Origin: Typha latifolia
Lineage: Eukaryota > Streptophyta > Magnoliopsida > Poales > Typhaceae
Direction of reading: 5' to 3'
Length of the DNA stretch: 64,000 bases
Assembly: GCA_019914945.1 (NCBI GenBank)
Contig: CM034106.1
Location: forward strand, 9,362,001 to 9,426,000
Shown: piece by piece, positions 24,723 to 40,642 of the stretch
Layout of the letters: each line of letters opens with the position of its first letter
Position numbering within the stretch: position 1 is the first letter of the stretch
Position numbers and translations under genes: made by a program
The notes under the pieces: model-generated
Databases searched by the model: none
What the model saw: the letters and a program-made list of their open reading frames with translations, nothing else
What the model was told of the DNA's origin: nothing

Positions 24723-27030
24723 CATTTTAATTGGTATCTTTTCATTTTCTATAAATAGAAGATGGTGCTATTGTTTTGGACAATTTCATAGACCTAAGTG
24801 CTTGTTTTGTTACAATTAGCTCTTGTTGGTATCAATGTTCAATTTTGCGAGTTGCACCTTGATTCGTGACGGTCTTGTATCCCGAGAATAAATTGCCTTC
24901 GTAATTTTCAATCGCAACAAGTGAACAACAAATTTGTTTAAGAGATAGATTTACCTTTGCCCGACGGTTACAAATGCCTAGCCATTTGATTTCATTAATC
25001 TCCGCTTTTAATTTCCTCCAACAATTTCAACAATAGCAAACACTAATATTCAAATATTAATCTAGGATGGACATCATTTCAAAAATTATAGAATGGATCT
25101 ACCAATCAGCTGAGAATTTTAACAGTAGTTAAGCGAGTCACTGAAAACCGAGATGAGTTTTTAGTCTTTGCCTAAGGAATGCCAACAAAAAATGCCAAAG
25201 CTTTGCCGAAAAGTGAATTAGCACAGTAGTTTAGGAAAGCAGAGTATCTTTGTCGTGGACTTAGTGGATCAACTAATAAAATTCCTAACTACATAAAGGT
25301 ACCAGCATCAAATATATGTAATTTTTAATTATTATAACTACCCAATTTCAAGATGAGAAATAAATAGTTAATGTTGTATAATGGTCTTAATTTAAATCTT
25401 AGTGGCATCGATATTCTCATTTCTTTATAAGAAAAGATAAATACAAAAAATGCAATTCTTTTGTTTTTTCCTCAGTCGTAATATTTTCTTTTTCTTTTTT
25501 CTTTTTTCTTTTGCAGCTTTTCAAGAGGTTTATTTGTAAGATAAGAAAATGGAAGAAGAAAAAAGATTTTTTTAATTAAAATAAAAAGGAAAACCAAATA
25601 GGACATGGTTAGAAATTTTTTACAAGCTAACTACACTAAAATCATATTTAGACACTAAACCAGATTCAAATTTACTGTTATTTAAGCTCAATAAACAAAT
25701 TAGAGGAGCAAGATAAAAATACTTTATGAAAAATAAAAATATTATCTGGAGTGGGTGAAATATTCTTTTTGCTAATGTCATTCATTATGTTTTTATTAAG
25801 ATAAACTATGTACTTTAGTATTTTCTAGTAAATAGAGGGCTCTATTTGTGATGTTGCCAAAATATTGTTCATAATTTTCTCCAATATTAAAGATCATAAG
25901 CTCTGGTATCTTGGGTTTAGGCTCTACTTCAAAGCATTCAGAACTTCATTAGGTAGAGAAACTTCAAAGCCCAAGAAGTCCAAAAGTGAGCCGGGCCTGT
26001 TCACAATTTATAGTTTTTTTTTTTCAGCATTCATATTTCATATTATTATCTAAGATAATTACACCTAAAATTATGAACTATTATTTATTTTTATATAGAC
26101 CTTCTTATTTATTTTAGTAATAAATGTCATTTTTAACTACACACAGACCTTTGGAATGTTTCTTTCGTTGGTTATCCGTTATATTTTTTATTAAAAAATA
26201 ATACGTGAGATCATTTTACCCTTTGTTTTAGAGACAAAAGAAAGAAAAGTTGAGTGTAAAATGATTGTTTCGTTTATTTCATTAATATTGTCGGGGGTGA
26301 GAAATTTTACATAGTTTAGTGGATTAGTGCGGACTAAAAACGGATGATGGGTTCATATGAAAATGATTAGTAGTTTATGAGGTATGTTTTATTATCCTTG
26401 TACATATATACTGGAAGATAATTTTCTTTGCAATCTAAAATGGTTAGTATATATGAAACACAAACTCATATATACTTCTCCTGAATCCATATAAAATGCT
26501 GCAAGTCCCTGTTGATCATTTTGTTGGGAGTTTACTTGGATCCTTCTTCTTTCTTCCTTGTAATCCATAAGCTAGTTGACAAGAGATTTATTTCACTAAT
26601 GGTCCATTAATGAAGTTTTTTTAATGGTCAGCATAATCTAATCCTAGATGATTAGCATTCTCTCTCCCTATTTTTCCCAAGATAATGCTAGTAATCAAAT
26701 GCCAGCAGACAGTTAGGTGAGGTATAGTTTGCTAGTTCTCATTTGTTGAAAACATACAAGATATATGTTGATGTAGACAAATCACCTAATGTGATTCCAA
26801 ATCCTATAATTTAGCGTATATGGAGTTTTCATCAACTCCCTAATCCAATATTGTAATCTAATGAAAGAACAAAGATTGTTTTTGTTTAATATCTAGGATT
26901 AGCATTAAAAGCTGTCTACCAATACTGACTAGGTCTTATGGATTAGATGATCATCAGTAAGAAGATTGTAAACTTATTTCTGGAAAACCTTTTTCCGGAA
27001 ATTAGTAGGAAGAAGCAGTCCTTGTTTTAG

Positions 27031-27342
27031 ACTGAAAAATTATAAGTAAACCTTTGCGAAAAAGACTTGCTTATATTGTACTCTAATTCTGACAATTATT
27101 TGGAGAGACTCAAATAAGAGGCTTTACTGAATGTCTGATAAAATTTTTGAGAAGTTGCATTAATTTTCATTGCAGATGTTCTGAACTGAAAATTATAAGT
27201 AAACCTTCACCAAAAAGACTCGCATATATTGTACTCTAATTCTGACAGTTATTTGGAGAGTCTCAAATAAGATACTTAATTTCTTGTATGTTTGATAAAA
27301 TTTCTCAAGCAGTTACATTATTTTTCATTGCAGATGTTCTGA
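27031..27342. repeat. Tandem duplication, ~154-158 bp x 2
   Basis: Copy 1 is 27031-27184 and copy 2 is 27185-27342. Both run from ACTGAAAA.TTATAAGTAAACC to TTTTCATTGCAGATGTTCTGA, with about 15-20% divergence by eye. Confidence 0.85.
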
Positions 27343-28828
27343 TAATTAAACCGTAACTCTCATAACCAAATACTACAAGTAGTAATCGTTGATGCATGAA
27401 CAGTAAGTACTGTTGAGAAAGATTTCATTCTCACCAAAAGACTTGCCTATCTCTGTTAGAGTCTACGATGATATGGCAAGATAAGGATAGATGTAGTAGA
27501 ATCTAAGTAACAAAGAGCACATTGGTTGGCCATATGAGGTCTTAACTTGTCCTTGGATAAAAGCATATGATTCTAGAATAAGATGAGGTTTGAGAGGTAA
27601 ATGCATGCTCTTTCGTTTGACTAGTTTCTGATGGAAATCTTGGTGTGTCTGAAAGCTTACATATAAAATCTCTGTGACACATGCATAATCTTGACTTGTA
27701 TAACAAAGTATGCAAAAATATTCATATACAAAGCTTGTTAACTAAGGTTAATTAAGGCGGTAAACACACATGTTTCAAATTTGAACATGGCTTTTTGTTT
27801 CTAGATATTGTTTTTGGAGAGTAAGAAACATGTACATAGACTCGTGAATATTATACGGAGCTTAGTCTTAGTTTACTCAAATATCCAAATTTTTTATGAT
27901 AAAAGTGTCACCACTGTTGAGCTAAACCATACAAATTGTGTTGAGAGAAGAATGACATAAACAAAATGATGCACGAAGATAGAGACAATCTAGATATCAA
28001 GTTAATAGCAGTTTATGCTCGTTTAATAATGTAAATCGGTAGGATGCTAGATCTCATGATGATGAAGAAATATGACTTCTTCTAATGGACCATTTTACTG
28101 AATGCTATCTTCCTCAATATAAAATTAAATTTTAGCATCTAAAGAACTCACGAGTCTAGTTCTTAGGATCTCTACAAGATGAGGAGAATGATAGAGAATA
28201 ATTTTGGTGCTAATAAAAAGAGGCAAGTTGAAGATTTTGAATAAAAGAGGCAACTAAATTAGAAGAAAGCTGACCAAGATTTGGACAATGATGGAAAAAA
28301 CTAATTACATGCTAATGTGGCAGAATTGTGTCCAATGACAATCTAGCTAAGTATCCAAAAAGGTAAAAAAAAATATAGACAGAAATTCACCTTTTTGGAT
28401 GTGTCTCTACTCTCTAGTCTAGGGTCTAGGCAATATCTGATCCATTTATCTACATACCTCCTTTATAGGTCAATGGATGCTCATTCAACAAGTCATTTGA
28501 ACAGGGAATTCATCTTTTTATTTGCTTCACTTTTTTTACTAAACATAATATGAGTAGATGCATTGAAATCTAATACGACAAAGCGATAATCTAATGGAGA
28601 TTATAATTGCCAATGGCATATAGCATAAAGAGGATCTACTGTGGTTGGTGGAAGGCAATAGAAGAAGATCTACTAAGGACAAGTGGTGCCTTGCAGTGGC
28701 TTGTGGTGGAGAGAAGCAAATGGAAGCATAATTTGTAGTAGACTCTATTACATTCTATCACTTTTTTGTAAAGTGTGACAGTAATCTCCAAGGACAAGAG
28801 ACAAGATTATCTTGTACCAGTAGATAGA

Positions 28829-29080
28829 TTAGAGCCAGAGCTGAATTGGCTTAAAAAGCTCATCAGAATGCTTAGAATGGAAAGAGGATTTTGGCCTTAG
28901 CCCAGTTGCGCAAAGCTCACAGATTCCAACCACACAATCCATGGCATCCTCTTGGATGGCCGGTGGCCAATCATCATCATCACTGGATCTGGGTCCTAGA
29001 TCACAGTACCAGCAACGACAGAACAATGCATAAAAGATTTGGCACCAGGGCATCTTGAGGTATTGGACATGTCTACTCAT
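28829..29080 (-). CDS. Unrecognised cysteine-rich reading frame
   Basis: The minus-strand frame from the first ATG gives about 83 residues: MSRHVQYLKMPWC, then FCRCWYCDLGPRSSDDDDWP, then DAMDCVVGICELCATGL, ending FKPIQLWL. The codon choice looks coding-like and there are eight cysteines, several in CxxC-like pairs. The frame stays open upstream to about 29122, where CTTGACCAG|AGC could be a splice acceptor, so this may be a 3' exon. I do not recognise the family. It could be a relic or a chance frame. Confidence 0.28.
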   Translation of the reverse strand: MSRHVQYLKMPWCQIFYALFCRCWYCDLGPRSSDDDDWPPAIQEDAMDCVVGICELCATGLRPKSSFHSKHSDELFKPIQLWL

Positions 29081-29556
29081 CCCATTTAATGAGCTCTGGT
29101 CAAGAGCAACAGGAGAAGTCACACAAAAGGATCTATCTTGGTATTCTTTTTAAATCATGGGCTCTTAGTTTATAAGCCCTATTTTCTTCTATTTATACAT
29201 TAGACAACTGAGTCAATTCTTCTAAAAAAATCAAATGAGTTTAAACTGTGTGTATAACACTTCAGTAAAAAAAAAAAAAATCAAATATTAATCTCAATGT
29301 GTCTATAGAGAGGGGAATCAAGGCTCTTGACCCTAAAAGCCACTAATAGAGTTTAGTTGAGTTGGAGAAAGATCATTAGAATATAAAAGGAGTATCCTTT
29401 TTCTATAGATATAAATTCAATATTAAAATTAGATTTCTTTATTATAAGCATAAGCTTTGAGCTGCATTGCATTATTTAACCTGGAAGTTTAACTTAGGAC
29501 CTGGAATAACTCAACCCCCAAGGGCCCCCACAAGTTCTTTTTCCAATTAAAACAAG
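29081..29556. other. Intergenic
   Basis: No gene seen. AT-rich spacer ahead of the duplicated block upstream of the cytokinin dehydrogenase. Confidence 0.5.
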
Positions 29557-29943
29557 GAGATCTATACTTTTGCCCTTTCCTTGGCAGTATATAGAGTTCT
29601 GTTCCTGTCCTGTCTCTGTTTTTACAATGTGTGTTCCTTCCATCTCCACCTCCTCATTGTTCCTGTTCCAGGGATAGAGAGAGCTACCTGGGTTTCTTTT
29701 GTGCAGATGAGAGCATCTTAAAGGTGGAGATGGGAAGGAATTTCTATTTCCTATAAGTACAATAAGACCCCCAGACAAAAGAATACAATGAGATCTGTAC
29801 TTTTGCCCTTTCTCTTGACGGGAGAATTCTGTTCTGTCCTCTCTCTCTTTCTCTACTTTTACTAATGTGTGTTCCTTCCATCTCCACATCCTCATTGCTC
29901 CTGCTCCAGAGATAAAGATGAGAACATCTTAAAGGTGGGGAAT
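29557..29943. repeat. Direct duplication upstream of the CKX gene
   Basis: Copy A (29557-29734) and copy B (29790-29943) share GAGATCT.TACTTTTGCCC, AATGTGTGTTCCTTCCATCT and CATCTTAAAGGTGG.GA, offset by 233 bp. It ends about 200 bp before the CKX start codon, so it may be in the promoter or leader. Confidence 0.8.
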
Positions 29944-30147
29944 AGATATAGTAGAAGATCACATGAAAGCTTTTCTGGCTATGTGACTGCTTCAACTGTT
30001 TGCTCTGGAAGTGCTCTCTCCTTTTATCTCCTTCTCTCAAACCTCATCTGGGGGTCTCAAGAATTCCTTCTTTGTGGTATCTTGTAATAATACTTGTAGT
30101 ATGTAAAAGTTTCCTTGAGCATTTGAGTTGATTAGTGCTTTCTAGCC

Positions 30148-33822
<3,675 letters not shown>

Positions 33823-36310
33823 TGTATCTATTGAATGGCAAGTTGGGGATCATGGAATGTTGTACATGATAACAGAGAGAAATTGTTACAGTAGTCTTTA
33901 AATTTTATTCAAACTTAGTTTTTAAAGCTTATATCATTCAACGGAAGATTGGACACTGCTCACTATTTTTTTGGGCTTTTGATTCAAATCTCCAGCCCAA
34001 TAATGAAGTGCGAGTCCAATCACTTCTAAGTCCAATATGCTGCTAATCTTTGCCGCCGCCACCTTGAATCGTGGGCTAAGGATATAGCTGCTTGTGCGTT
34101 TGAAAATTAACTACACACATTTTCCACATAATATGTATATTTTTTCTATAATTAAGTGTAAATAATGTATATCTTTCTATAATTAAGTGGACACAATTTG
34201 TGCACATAAGAGCCCAATGTTGCCAAATACAAAAAACTAATATAATTAAGTTGCAAAGATTAATACATAGGAGAAAGAAAGGAAAAAAGATAGGGTGGAA
34301 CCATCCGGGGAACGACGGAAAAAGAAAATAAAAAAAGAAAGAGAAAAATCTCCTATGGAAAGAAAGAACTCCTCCACTCCACTTAATTACTTAGGCATAG
34401 GAGAAAGGATAAATCTTCCGCGACAAGGGAGACCCTTAAGACAAGGGTAGAAAGAAACTAAAATTCTTCTTCTTAGATAATTTTTTTACAATTAAAATTC
34501 TTATTTTGTTTCTAGCAAGGATTTTGATTCAACTACTTGTGAGACATGGAAAAAGTTAGAATAATATATTAAGCTCTTGTGCTCTACCACCTAATGGTTT
34601 CCTCCAATTGCTAGAAGGATAGAACTTTTCCGAGGTGATCAATTAATTTGACTTCTCCAGTTGGGAGCTGTCAAAATAATCGAGCAGCTCGATTTCAGCT
34701 TAGGCTCGAGTTAAGTGAATTTAGTCTTGAACAAAAAATTATGTTTAAAATTATTATCGAGTTAGTTTGATTATATCCAAGCTCGAAGCTCAAATTATAT
34801 GTAAATTCCTCTCGGCTTGAAATAAGCTTGAATTGGCCTCATTTAAATCTCAAGCTTAACTCGAGCTCGAATTAGGTTTAGCTCAAGCCTAGCTCAAAAT
34901 TAAGTGATCGAGCCTAAATAAAATTTTAGACTTACTATTAATTTCAGAGAAGCAACTCAAGTCTCTTGTTTACCCAGCCAGGTCTGATATAAATAGTTTG
35001 CATTCTTTACAATTCAGATAATTTATGCAAATTAAATATTGATTCTTATACTTTCAAGTTTGATCTGTACACTCTGGATGGATCTCTTCATGCTAAAATA
35101 TAACATTTGGAGATCTCTACGCAAGCAGAGGTGTATGGCATATGCTAATACTAGTAGGAAAATATATTTTCCTTTTTCTTTCTCTTAACTATATGCATTT
35201 TGATTTCATGGTCCTAATATCAACCTTGGTAGGTGTGGCAAATAATGCTTATTAAAGAAGCTGAGATCATTTTAGAAATTGTAGTGATCTTTCTTTTCCC
35301 ATAGGTTAGATTAGATTTGATAGGCGTTCTTCCTCGAGGAATGATTGTTCTTTGGACTCAATGTTCATATAGCTTTAAGGATGATAATATAATATATCTT
35401 TGGACTCAATTATAATTTTAAATGAGCCGGGCCTATTAGAAATATATACGAGTTATTGGACGAAAATTTTCATAATTATAAATTATACATAATATTTATA
35501 TATAAAATAAATAATAATTTTAAGCTTATCGAGTTGAGTCTATGTGAGTTGGTTTGCACTCGGGCTCAACTTATTTAAATTCGATCTGAGTCTAGCTCAA
35601 GCTCAAGTTGCTCATTTATATTAACATCTATATACTTTGATCTCTATATTTTGCTTTAAATGGCTCAAGAACACCTTGCCATTAGTTTGTTTAATGAATA
35701 GATGAATTAAATTAACTAAGATGTACTAAATATAGATGAAAATATGTATTTAAATCAAGGTAAAATGAAAGGAGAACCACAATTTAAGGTGAATATATAA
35801 GATGTCTTCTTTCTTATAAGTAACATAATATATTCTAACTGCTTAGTGGTTGTTAGGTGAAAATTAATTATGGATGTTCTTGAAACATTGAAAGCAAAAT
35901 ATAATAGTATCTATATCCACGTAGCATATTGCAAATAGTAATAATAATATCTTGTGAGTGCAATATATCTATCAAAAAATATATATATGCAAGTATATCT
36001 ATTATATATATAGCAGTGATACAGTGCCAAGTTATTCTCCAGTCAGAATAAATTCAAGTTATCTCGTGTATCCAACCTCTCACTGGAGTTTATTCACTGC
36101 TATTCCTACAGATATAGTGCTTATTTATTACCCAGATCGTCCTGCTCCATGAAAGATACGAGATGAAGACCATCACAGTCTTAGAGGCGGCTTTATTTAT
36201 TCTGAATCCCTGTGGCAAAGATACACACGATTTCCTATATCTTTTTCTTATCTCTCTTTCCTCGGCTCTGGTGCGATTCGGTGATTCTTAGCAACCTTTG
36301 CAACTCTCTC
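33823..36310. other. Intergenic between CKX and the response regulator
   Basis: CKX 3' UTR, then an inverted-repeat element (34669-35626), then the promoter of the response regulator. No other gene seen. Confidence 0.5.
34669..35626. mobile_element. Non-autonomous inverted-repeat element, ~0.96 kb
   Basis: The left end TGTCAAAATAATCGAGCAGC and the right end, read on the other strand, TGTTAATATAAATGAGCAAC match at 18 of the first 24 positions. The interior flanks are dense in AGCTCGA/GCTCAAGC words, as seen in hAT-like non-autonomous elements. No transposase. A target duplication was not identified. Confidence 0.45.
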
Positions 36311-36319
36311 TATATATAT
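36311..36319 (+). promoter_or_regulatory. TATA box of the type-A response regulator
   Basis: TATATATAT lies 85 bp upstream of the ATG at 36404. AGATAT and AGATAC words just upstream (about 36111 and 36218) fit the AGATHY core bound by type-B response regulators, but such short words are common. Confidence 0.55.
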
Positions 36320-36403
36320 TACCCCACAAGATCACTAAGCTTCTCGTTCTTTGAAGAACGAGAAGAAGAAGAGAGCAGAGAGAAGGTTCTTTAGTTGATT
36401 CTC

Positions 36404-37159
36404 ATGGCGACGACCAGAGGAGGTGAAGTAACCGGCGGCGACGGGAGTCCAGCGAAGCCGCACGTCCTCGCTGTGGATGATAGCTCGGTCGACCGCGCCG
36501 TCATCACCAGTCTCCTCCGCAGCTCGAAATATCGAGGTATTATTCCTCGGATAACTTTATCTATTCCACGAGAACACGAATAGTAAGTCCCTTTTTGAGA
36601 TTGTTACAACGGTCGTGTACAGTTACGGCTGTGGATAGCGCCAAGAGAGCTCTAGAATTGTTGGGCTTGGTGAGTTACTTAATCTTGTTTAAGGGGAATA
36701 ATTCTGGTGGTCTTATTCTTGGATTATGAATGGAGTTATTCGACGTAGGAGCCGAATGTGAATATGGTATTCACGGATTACTCGATGCCGGGCATGACAG
36801 GCTACGAGCTTCTCAAAACTATCAAGGTAATTTGCAAATTAATAATTATAATTATTAAGGTTTAGATGCTGTCGAATTTACGAGTAATGCCATTTGTATT
36901 TGATTATTAGGAGTCATCTAATCTGAGACAAATCCCCGTCGTGATCATGTCCTCCGAAAACGTACCCACAAGGATCAACAGGTTAGGATTCCATAAAAAT
37001 AATTATTTATATCATTATATTAATTTATTTAATATATATAATTTTAAAAAGAATCTATGAATTAGTTTCAGGTGCTTGGAGGAAGGAGCTGAAGATTTCT
37101 TGCTAAAGCCTGTACGACCGTCCGATGTGGCCCGTCTGTGCAATCGTGTATTACATTGA
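36404..37159 (+). CDS. Type-A cytokinin response regulator
   Basis: Five small exons (36404-36536, 36623-36669, 36749-36826, 36911-36981, 37072-37159) give 138 residues, almost only a receiver domain. Phosphorelay residues are present: acidic pair D25/D26 in [10 protein letters not shown], phospho-acceptor D70 in [17 protein letters not shown], and K122 in [11 protein letters not shown]. There is no Myb-like output domain and almost no C-terminal tail, which defines the short type-A members. These are primary cytokinin-response genes that dampen the signal in nucleus and cytoplasm. The five-exon structure matches the family. It lies downstream of the cytokinin dehydrogenase on the same strand. 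Confidence 0.95.
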
Positions 37160-37721
37160 AGATCAATTTTTTATTTTCAAAATTTAATTAATGGACTATA
37201 ATATCAAGTTCTATTTGCTTATTACCTACATGGTAAGATATTAAATCATCTTATATTATTAATATGTGGTAACAAAAATCTGGTTATATTGGTAAGAGAT
37301 CTCCTTATCATGATTATAGAGATTGGAAAGGCTTAGTGTAAATTGTGGCAAGTCCTTGTCTGGCGTAAAGAAAATGATATAACTTGATCCTTCTAATCTT
37401 CCAAAAAATTTATTGTTTAAAAAACATTTAATGATCAAAGTTGGTTATAATATATTCACCTTGAGCTATAAGCCTATAACCTATTAAAGTATTACGTATT
37501 TTGTTTATTTGCTTATCCATCATAAATTCGAGCTTTGTTGCTCTAAGTAACGTTAGACGATTAAAGCATCGTAACTCGTACTAGGATACAAGAAATTCCT
37601 GCACCTTCCCTTGCATAGAATCCGCTTATTTGGTACAGACCGAAGTCTTCGGATAACCAAGCGGTCCGATCAGATAAGCTGACGTGCGTATCAAACTCTC
37701 TCCAGCGTTGACGTATCAATC
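37160..37721. other. Short intergenic
   Basis: 3' UTR of the response regulator and promoter of the RETICULATA-related gene. Nothing else seen. Confidence 0.5.
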
Positions 37722-37737
37722 TTAGGGTTTAGGGTTT
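37722..37737. promoter_or_regulatory. Double telo-box
   Basis: TTAGGGTTTAGGGTTT about 40 bp before the ATG at 37777. Telo-boxes (AAACCCTA) are common near starts of plant housekeeping genes. Confidence 0.6.
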
Positions 37738-37776
37738 CGGAGTTGGAATCCTGTCCTCGAATCCAAATTTCTTGTA

Positions 37777-40642
37777 ATGGCCTTTTCCTGCCCCAGCTTC
37801 GGAGCCCGTGGATCCTTACTCTCCACGGCCTTCACCGATCTACGTACCGACTCCTTCGATATCCTCCCCAAAATCCGAATCAAAATTAGATGTTTCGCGC
37901 CGCAGCGAAATCCCCGATCGCTTTCCTCTACTTCCTCTCCGAAAGGAACCATTTTTCCCGCTTCTCATGCAGTCGAGAGGAGGGACCTCTTCGCCGAGAA
38001 GGGCAAATGGATGACCTTCGTTGAGATGGAAGGCGGCAATGGCGGCGGCGACGGGAAACTGCCACCTGGTGGTGGCGGTGGAGAAGGAGACGTTGGGGAT
38101 GATAGAGAGGAGGAAGAGTTCGGTCCAGTGATGAACTTTGAGGAGGTGATGAAAGAAACTGAGTCTCGAGGGGTGAGGCTTCCGGCCGATATGCTAGAGG
38201 CGGCAAAATCTATTGGGATCAGAAGAGTTCTTCTATTTAGGTACTTAGATCTGCAGGTAATCCTCTACTTAGTTAGAATCTGTGCGCAAAGTCTTGACTT
38301 GGTGTTAAAGATGATACCTTTTTGGGTGTTTCTACTTGAAAGGCGTTGCCTGGGCTGCTGGGTGCTGCCATAAGGTCATTTTCTATGCTTCGGAATCGAA
38401 TGCTTGCAGATCCAACCTTTCTTTTTAAAGTTGGAACGGAGGTCTGTTAGTACTGTTCACTTTGGCGTTGTCTTATAATGGAGATTAGAAGCACTTGAGG
38501 AACTCTCTGGTTTTATGCACAATGCAGATTGTTATCGATTCCTGTTGTGCCACATTTGCTGAAGTTCAAAAGAGAGGAAAAGATTTTTGGGCGGAATTTG
38601 AGTTGTACGCTGCTGATCTTTTGGTCGGAGTAGTTGTGGACATTGCTCTCGTGGGTTTGTTGGCACCTTATGTCAGATTCGGACGACCTTCCATGCCGAC
38701 AGGTTTTCTCGGAGGAATCACACGTGTTTGTGGAGCTCTGCCTAGCAGGTGAGAAGCAACACTGTTTTGATGGGATTGGGCTCATATTAATAAATTTAAA
38801 CAGTTTCTTTCTTTTGGTTCTCCTCGCAAACATCATTCAAGGTATTCCTTCAGTTCAGTTCTACTCGGTTGGGCCTGAATTTGTGATTAATTTTGTTCCT
38901 GCTGAAGTTGAGCAGTGCGTTTTGCATTGTGTCAGTATGAGAATATGCGCAAAGTACTGTGGAGTCAGGATAATGATGGTTCTCTTCTATCCAATAATAG
39001 TTTACAATTTAATGATTCAATTAAAAATTTTCTATGGAGAAGCCTTCTCCTTGGAATCTTGTGTTAGTCCTAAGACTAAAAAAGGGTCCATCATCCCAGA
39101 GGAAAGGTTTTTGTTCAATGATTTCTTCATAGGAAAGGCAGAACGTTAACCAAATAACCGGTTACTTTATATGCTTCCTGCAGAACGTTAACCAAATAAC
39201 CAAATCTTGGCTACTTCTTTCTGTTTGAATCCATCAACTACTGATCCAGAATTCTTGGTACTTCCAAAAATTGACTTTAGCTTTTCGTCATGGGAATGGA
39301 CTTTAGATGATATTGCAGGATCTTCTAGTGATTCATTTTTTCAAGTGTTGCTTTGATCTGCTTAGTACTCATGGGTATCTTTTTCTTATTGCTGCCATTC
39401 TCTTTGGGATTTAGATATTATTATAGCTTTATGTATTATTTTATATTGCATTCATTAGGTTTTATACAATTTGAAGCGATTAAGGGTCACACGTACTGGT
39501 AGTGTGCATGCCAATGGAGTTGCAAACTTGCAATTCATCTTCCACGTCATTTTTCCTTGTTTAGCTTGCACATGAAATGGCTCTCATTCTTTTTTGTATG
39601 CTGTGAATTTTGTTGCTGAAGTGTTTTTGAAGCTGAAAGGCCAGGCTGCAAATTTACTCTTCAACAAAGAATTGGGACATACTTCTATAAGGTACCAAAT
39701 TATTGAAAAAGTTAGAGGTTCGCTCCTTTAAATAGCTGTCGAGGTGGCTATAATTGTCATATAGAATAATGCTCGCACAATTTGAAAACAGGGAGTTTTG
39801 TATGGCTCAGTTGGATTTGTTTGTGGTATTGTGGGCCAGGGCGTTGCTAACATGATTATGACTGCCAAACGGTAATTCTTTTCTCTTTGTACATCTGACA
39901 GCTTGTCTCCTGTTGAACTGATACATACATTTTAAGAACTGATATGGTACTTAAGTTTTCATGTTAAATTATCCCTTATGCCTAAGGTTGTCCTTCGCTA
40001 GATTCTACATTCTTCGAAAAAAAACCTATTGGATTTGACACATTGCCAATGGAGATCCTTTATTATTGTATATGGTGTCTTGATTTCCATATATGGGATT
40101 TTACTTTCCTTGGACCAATGAAAGAGTACCTGACTGATATTAAGTACATTAATGTTTGTTTGCTTAAATTCTAGTAATACCTTTTGATTCTTTATTCTTG
40201 TCTTAATCCTGATGGTAGCTTCTGATATGTCATTTTGTTGGGTGTTTCTTTTGTATAATTTCTAGGTCCGTGAAAAAATCAGAAGAAGATATACCAGTTC
40301 CACCACTTGTGAAAAGTGCCGCTCTTTGGGGTATGCATGTACCACAAGACATGATTCAGTTTAACTGTTCTATCTTTGGAAGTAATGCTGTACTGAATTA
40401 GTTATGTTTTAACAAGCTTTACTCTAAAGTTAGCTGCTGAAAATCCAGGTGTATTTCTTGCTGTATCATCCAACACTCGTTACCAGATCATCAATGGTCT
40501 GGAGCGTGTAGTTGAGGGTTCACCACTAGCCAGACGTCTGCCACCTGTGGCAATGGCTTTTACTGTTGGCGTTCGTTTTGCCAACAATATCTATGGGGGT
40601 ATGCAGTTTGTTGATTGGGCTCGGTGGAGCGGTGTTCAATGA
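37777..40642 (+). CDS. RETICULATA-RELATED plastid membrane protein (RER4-like)
   Basis: Seven exons (37777-38256, 38343-38441, 38528-38748, 39622-39691, 39792-39871, 40266-40330, 40449-40642) give about 402 residues. The first ~75 residues are Ser/Arg-rich, like a chloroplast transit peptide. A Gly/Glu-rich stretch follows, then the conserved DUF3411 region: FEEVMKETESRGVRLPADM, ALPGLLGAAIRSFSMLRNRM, DFWAEFELYAADLLVGVVVD, GSVGFVCGIVGQGVANMIM, and a C-terminal block ending WARWSGVQ. Several segments are hydrophobic and probably span the envelope membrane. Family members affect mesophyll development and leaf reticulation; the transport role is inferred in the literature, not proven here. All seven exons join in frame. 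Confidence 0.92.

Larger units (their letters stand above)
22992..28828. other. Gene-poor AT-rich region
   Basis: No gene supported in almost 6 kb. It contains short imperfect repeats at 24587-24722 and a 154-bp tandem duplication at 27031-27342. Frames such as 25865-26053 are AT-rich chance frames. Confidence 0.5.

Noticed and set aside
38634..39149. 171-codon frame across exon 3 and intron 3 of the RETICULATA-related gene
   Set aside because: Wrong frame for exon 3 and runs through the intron; the spliced RER frame is complete and conserved.
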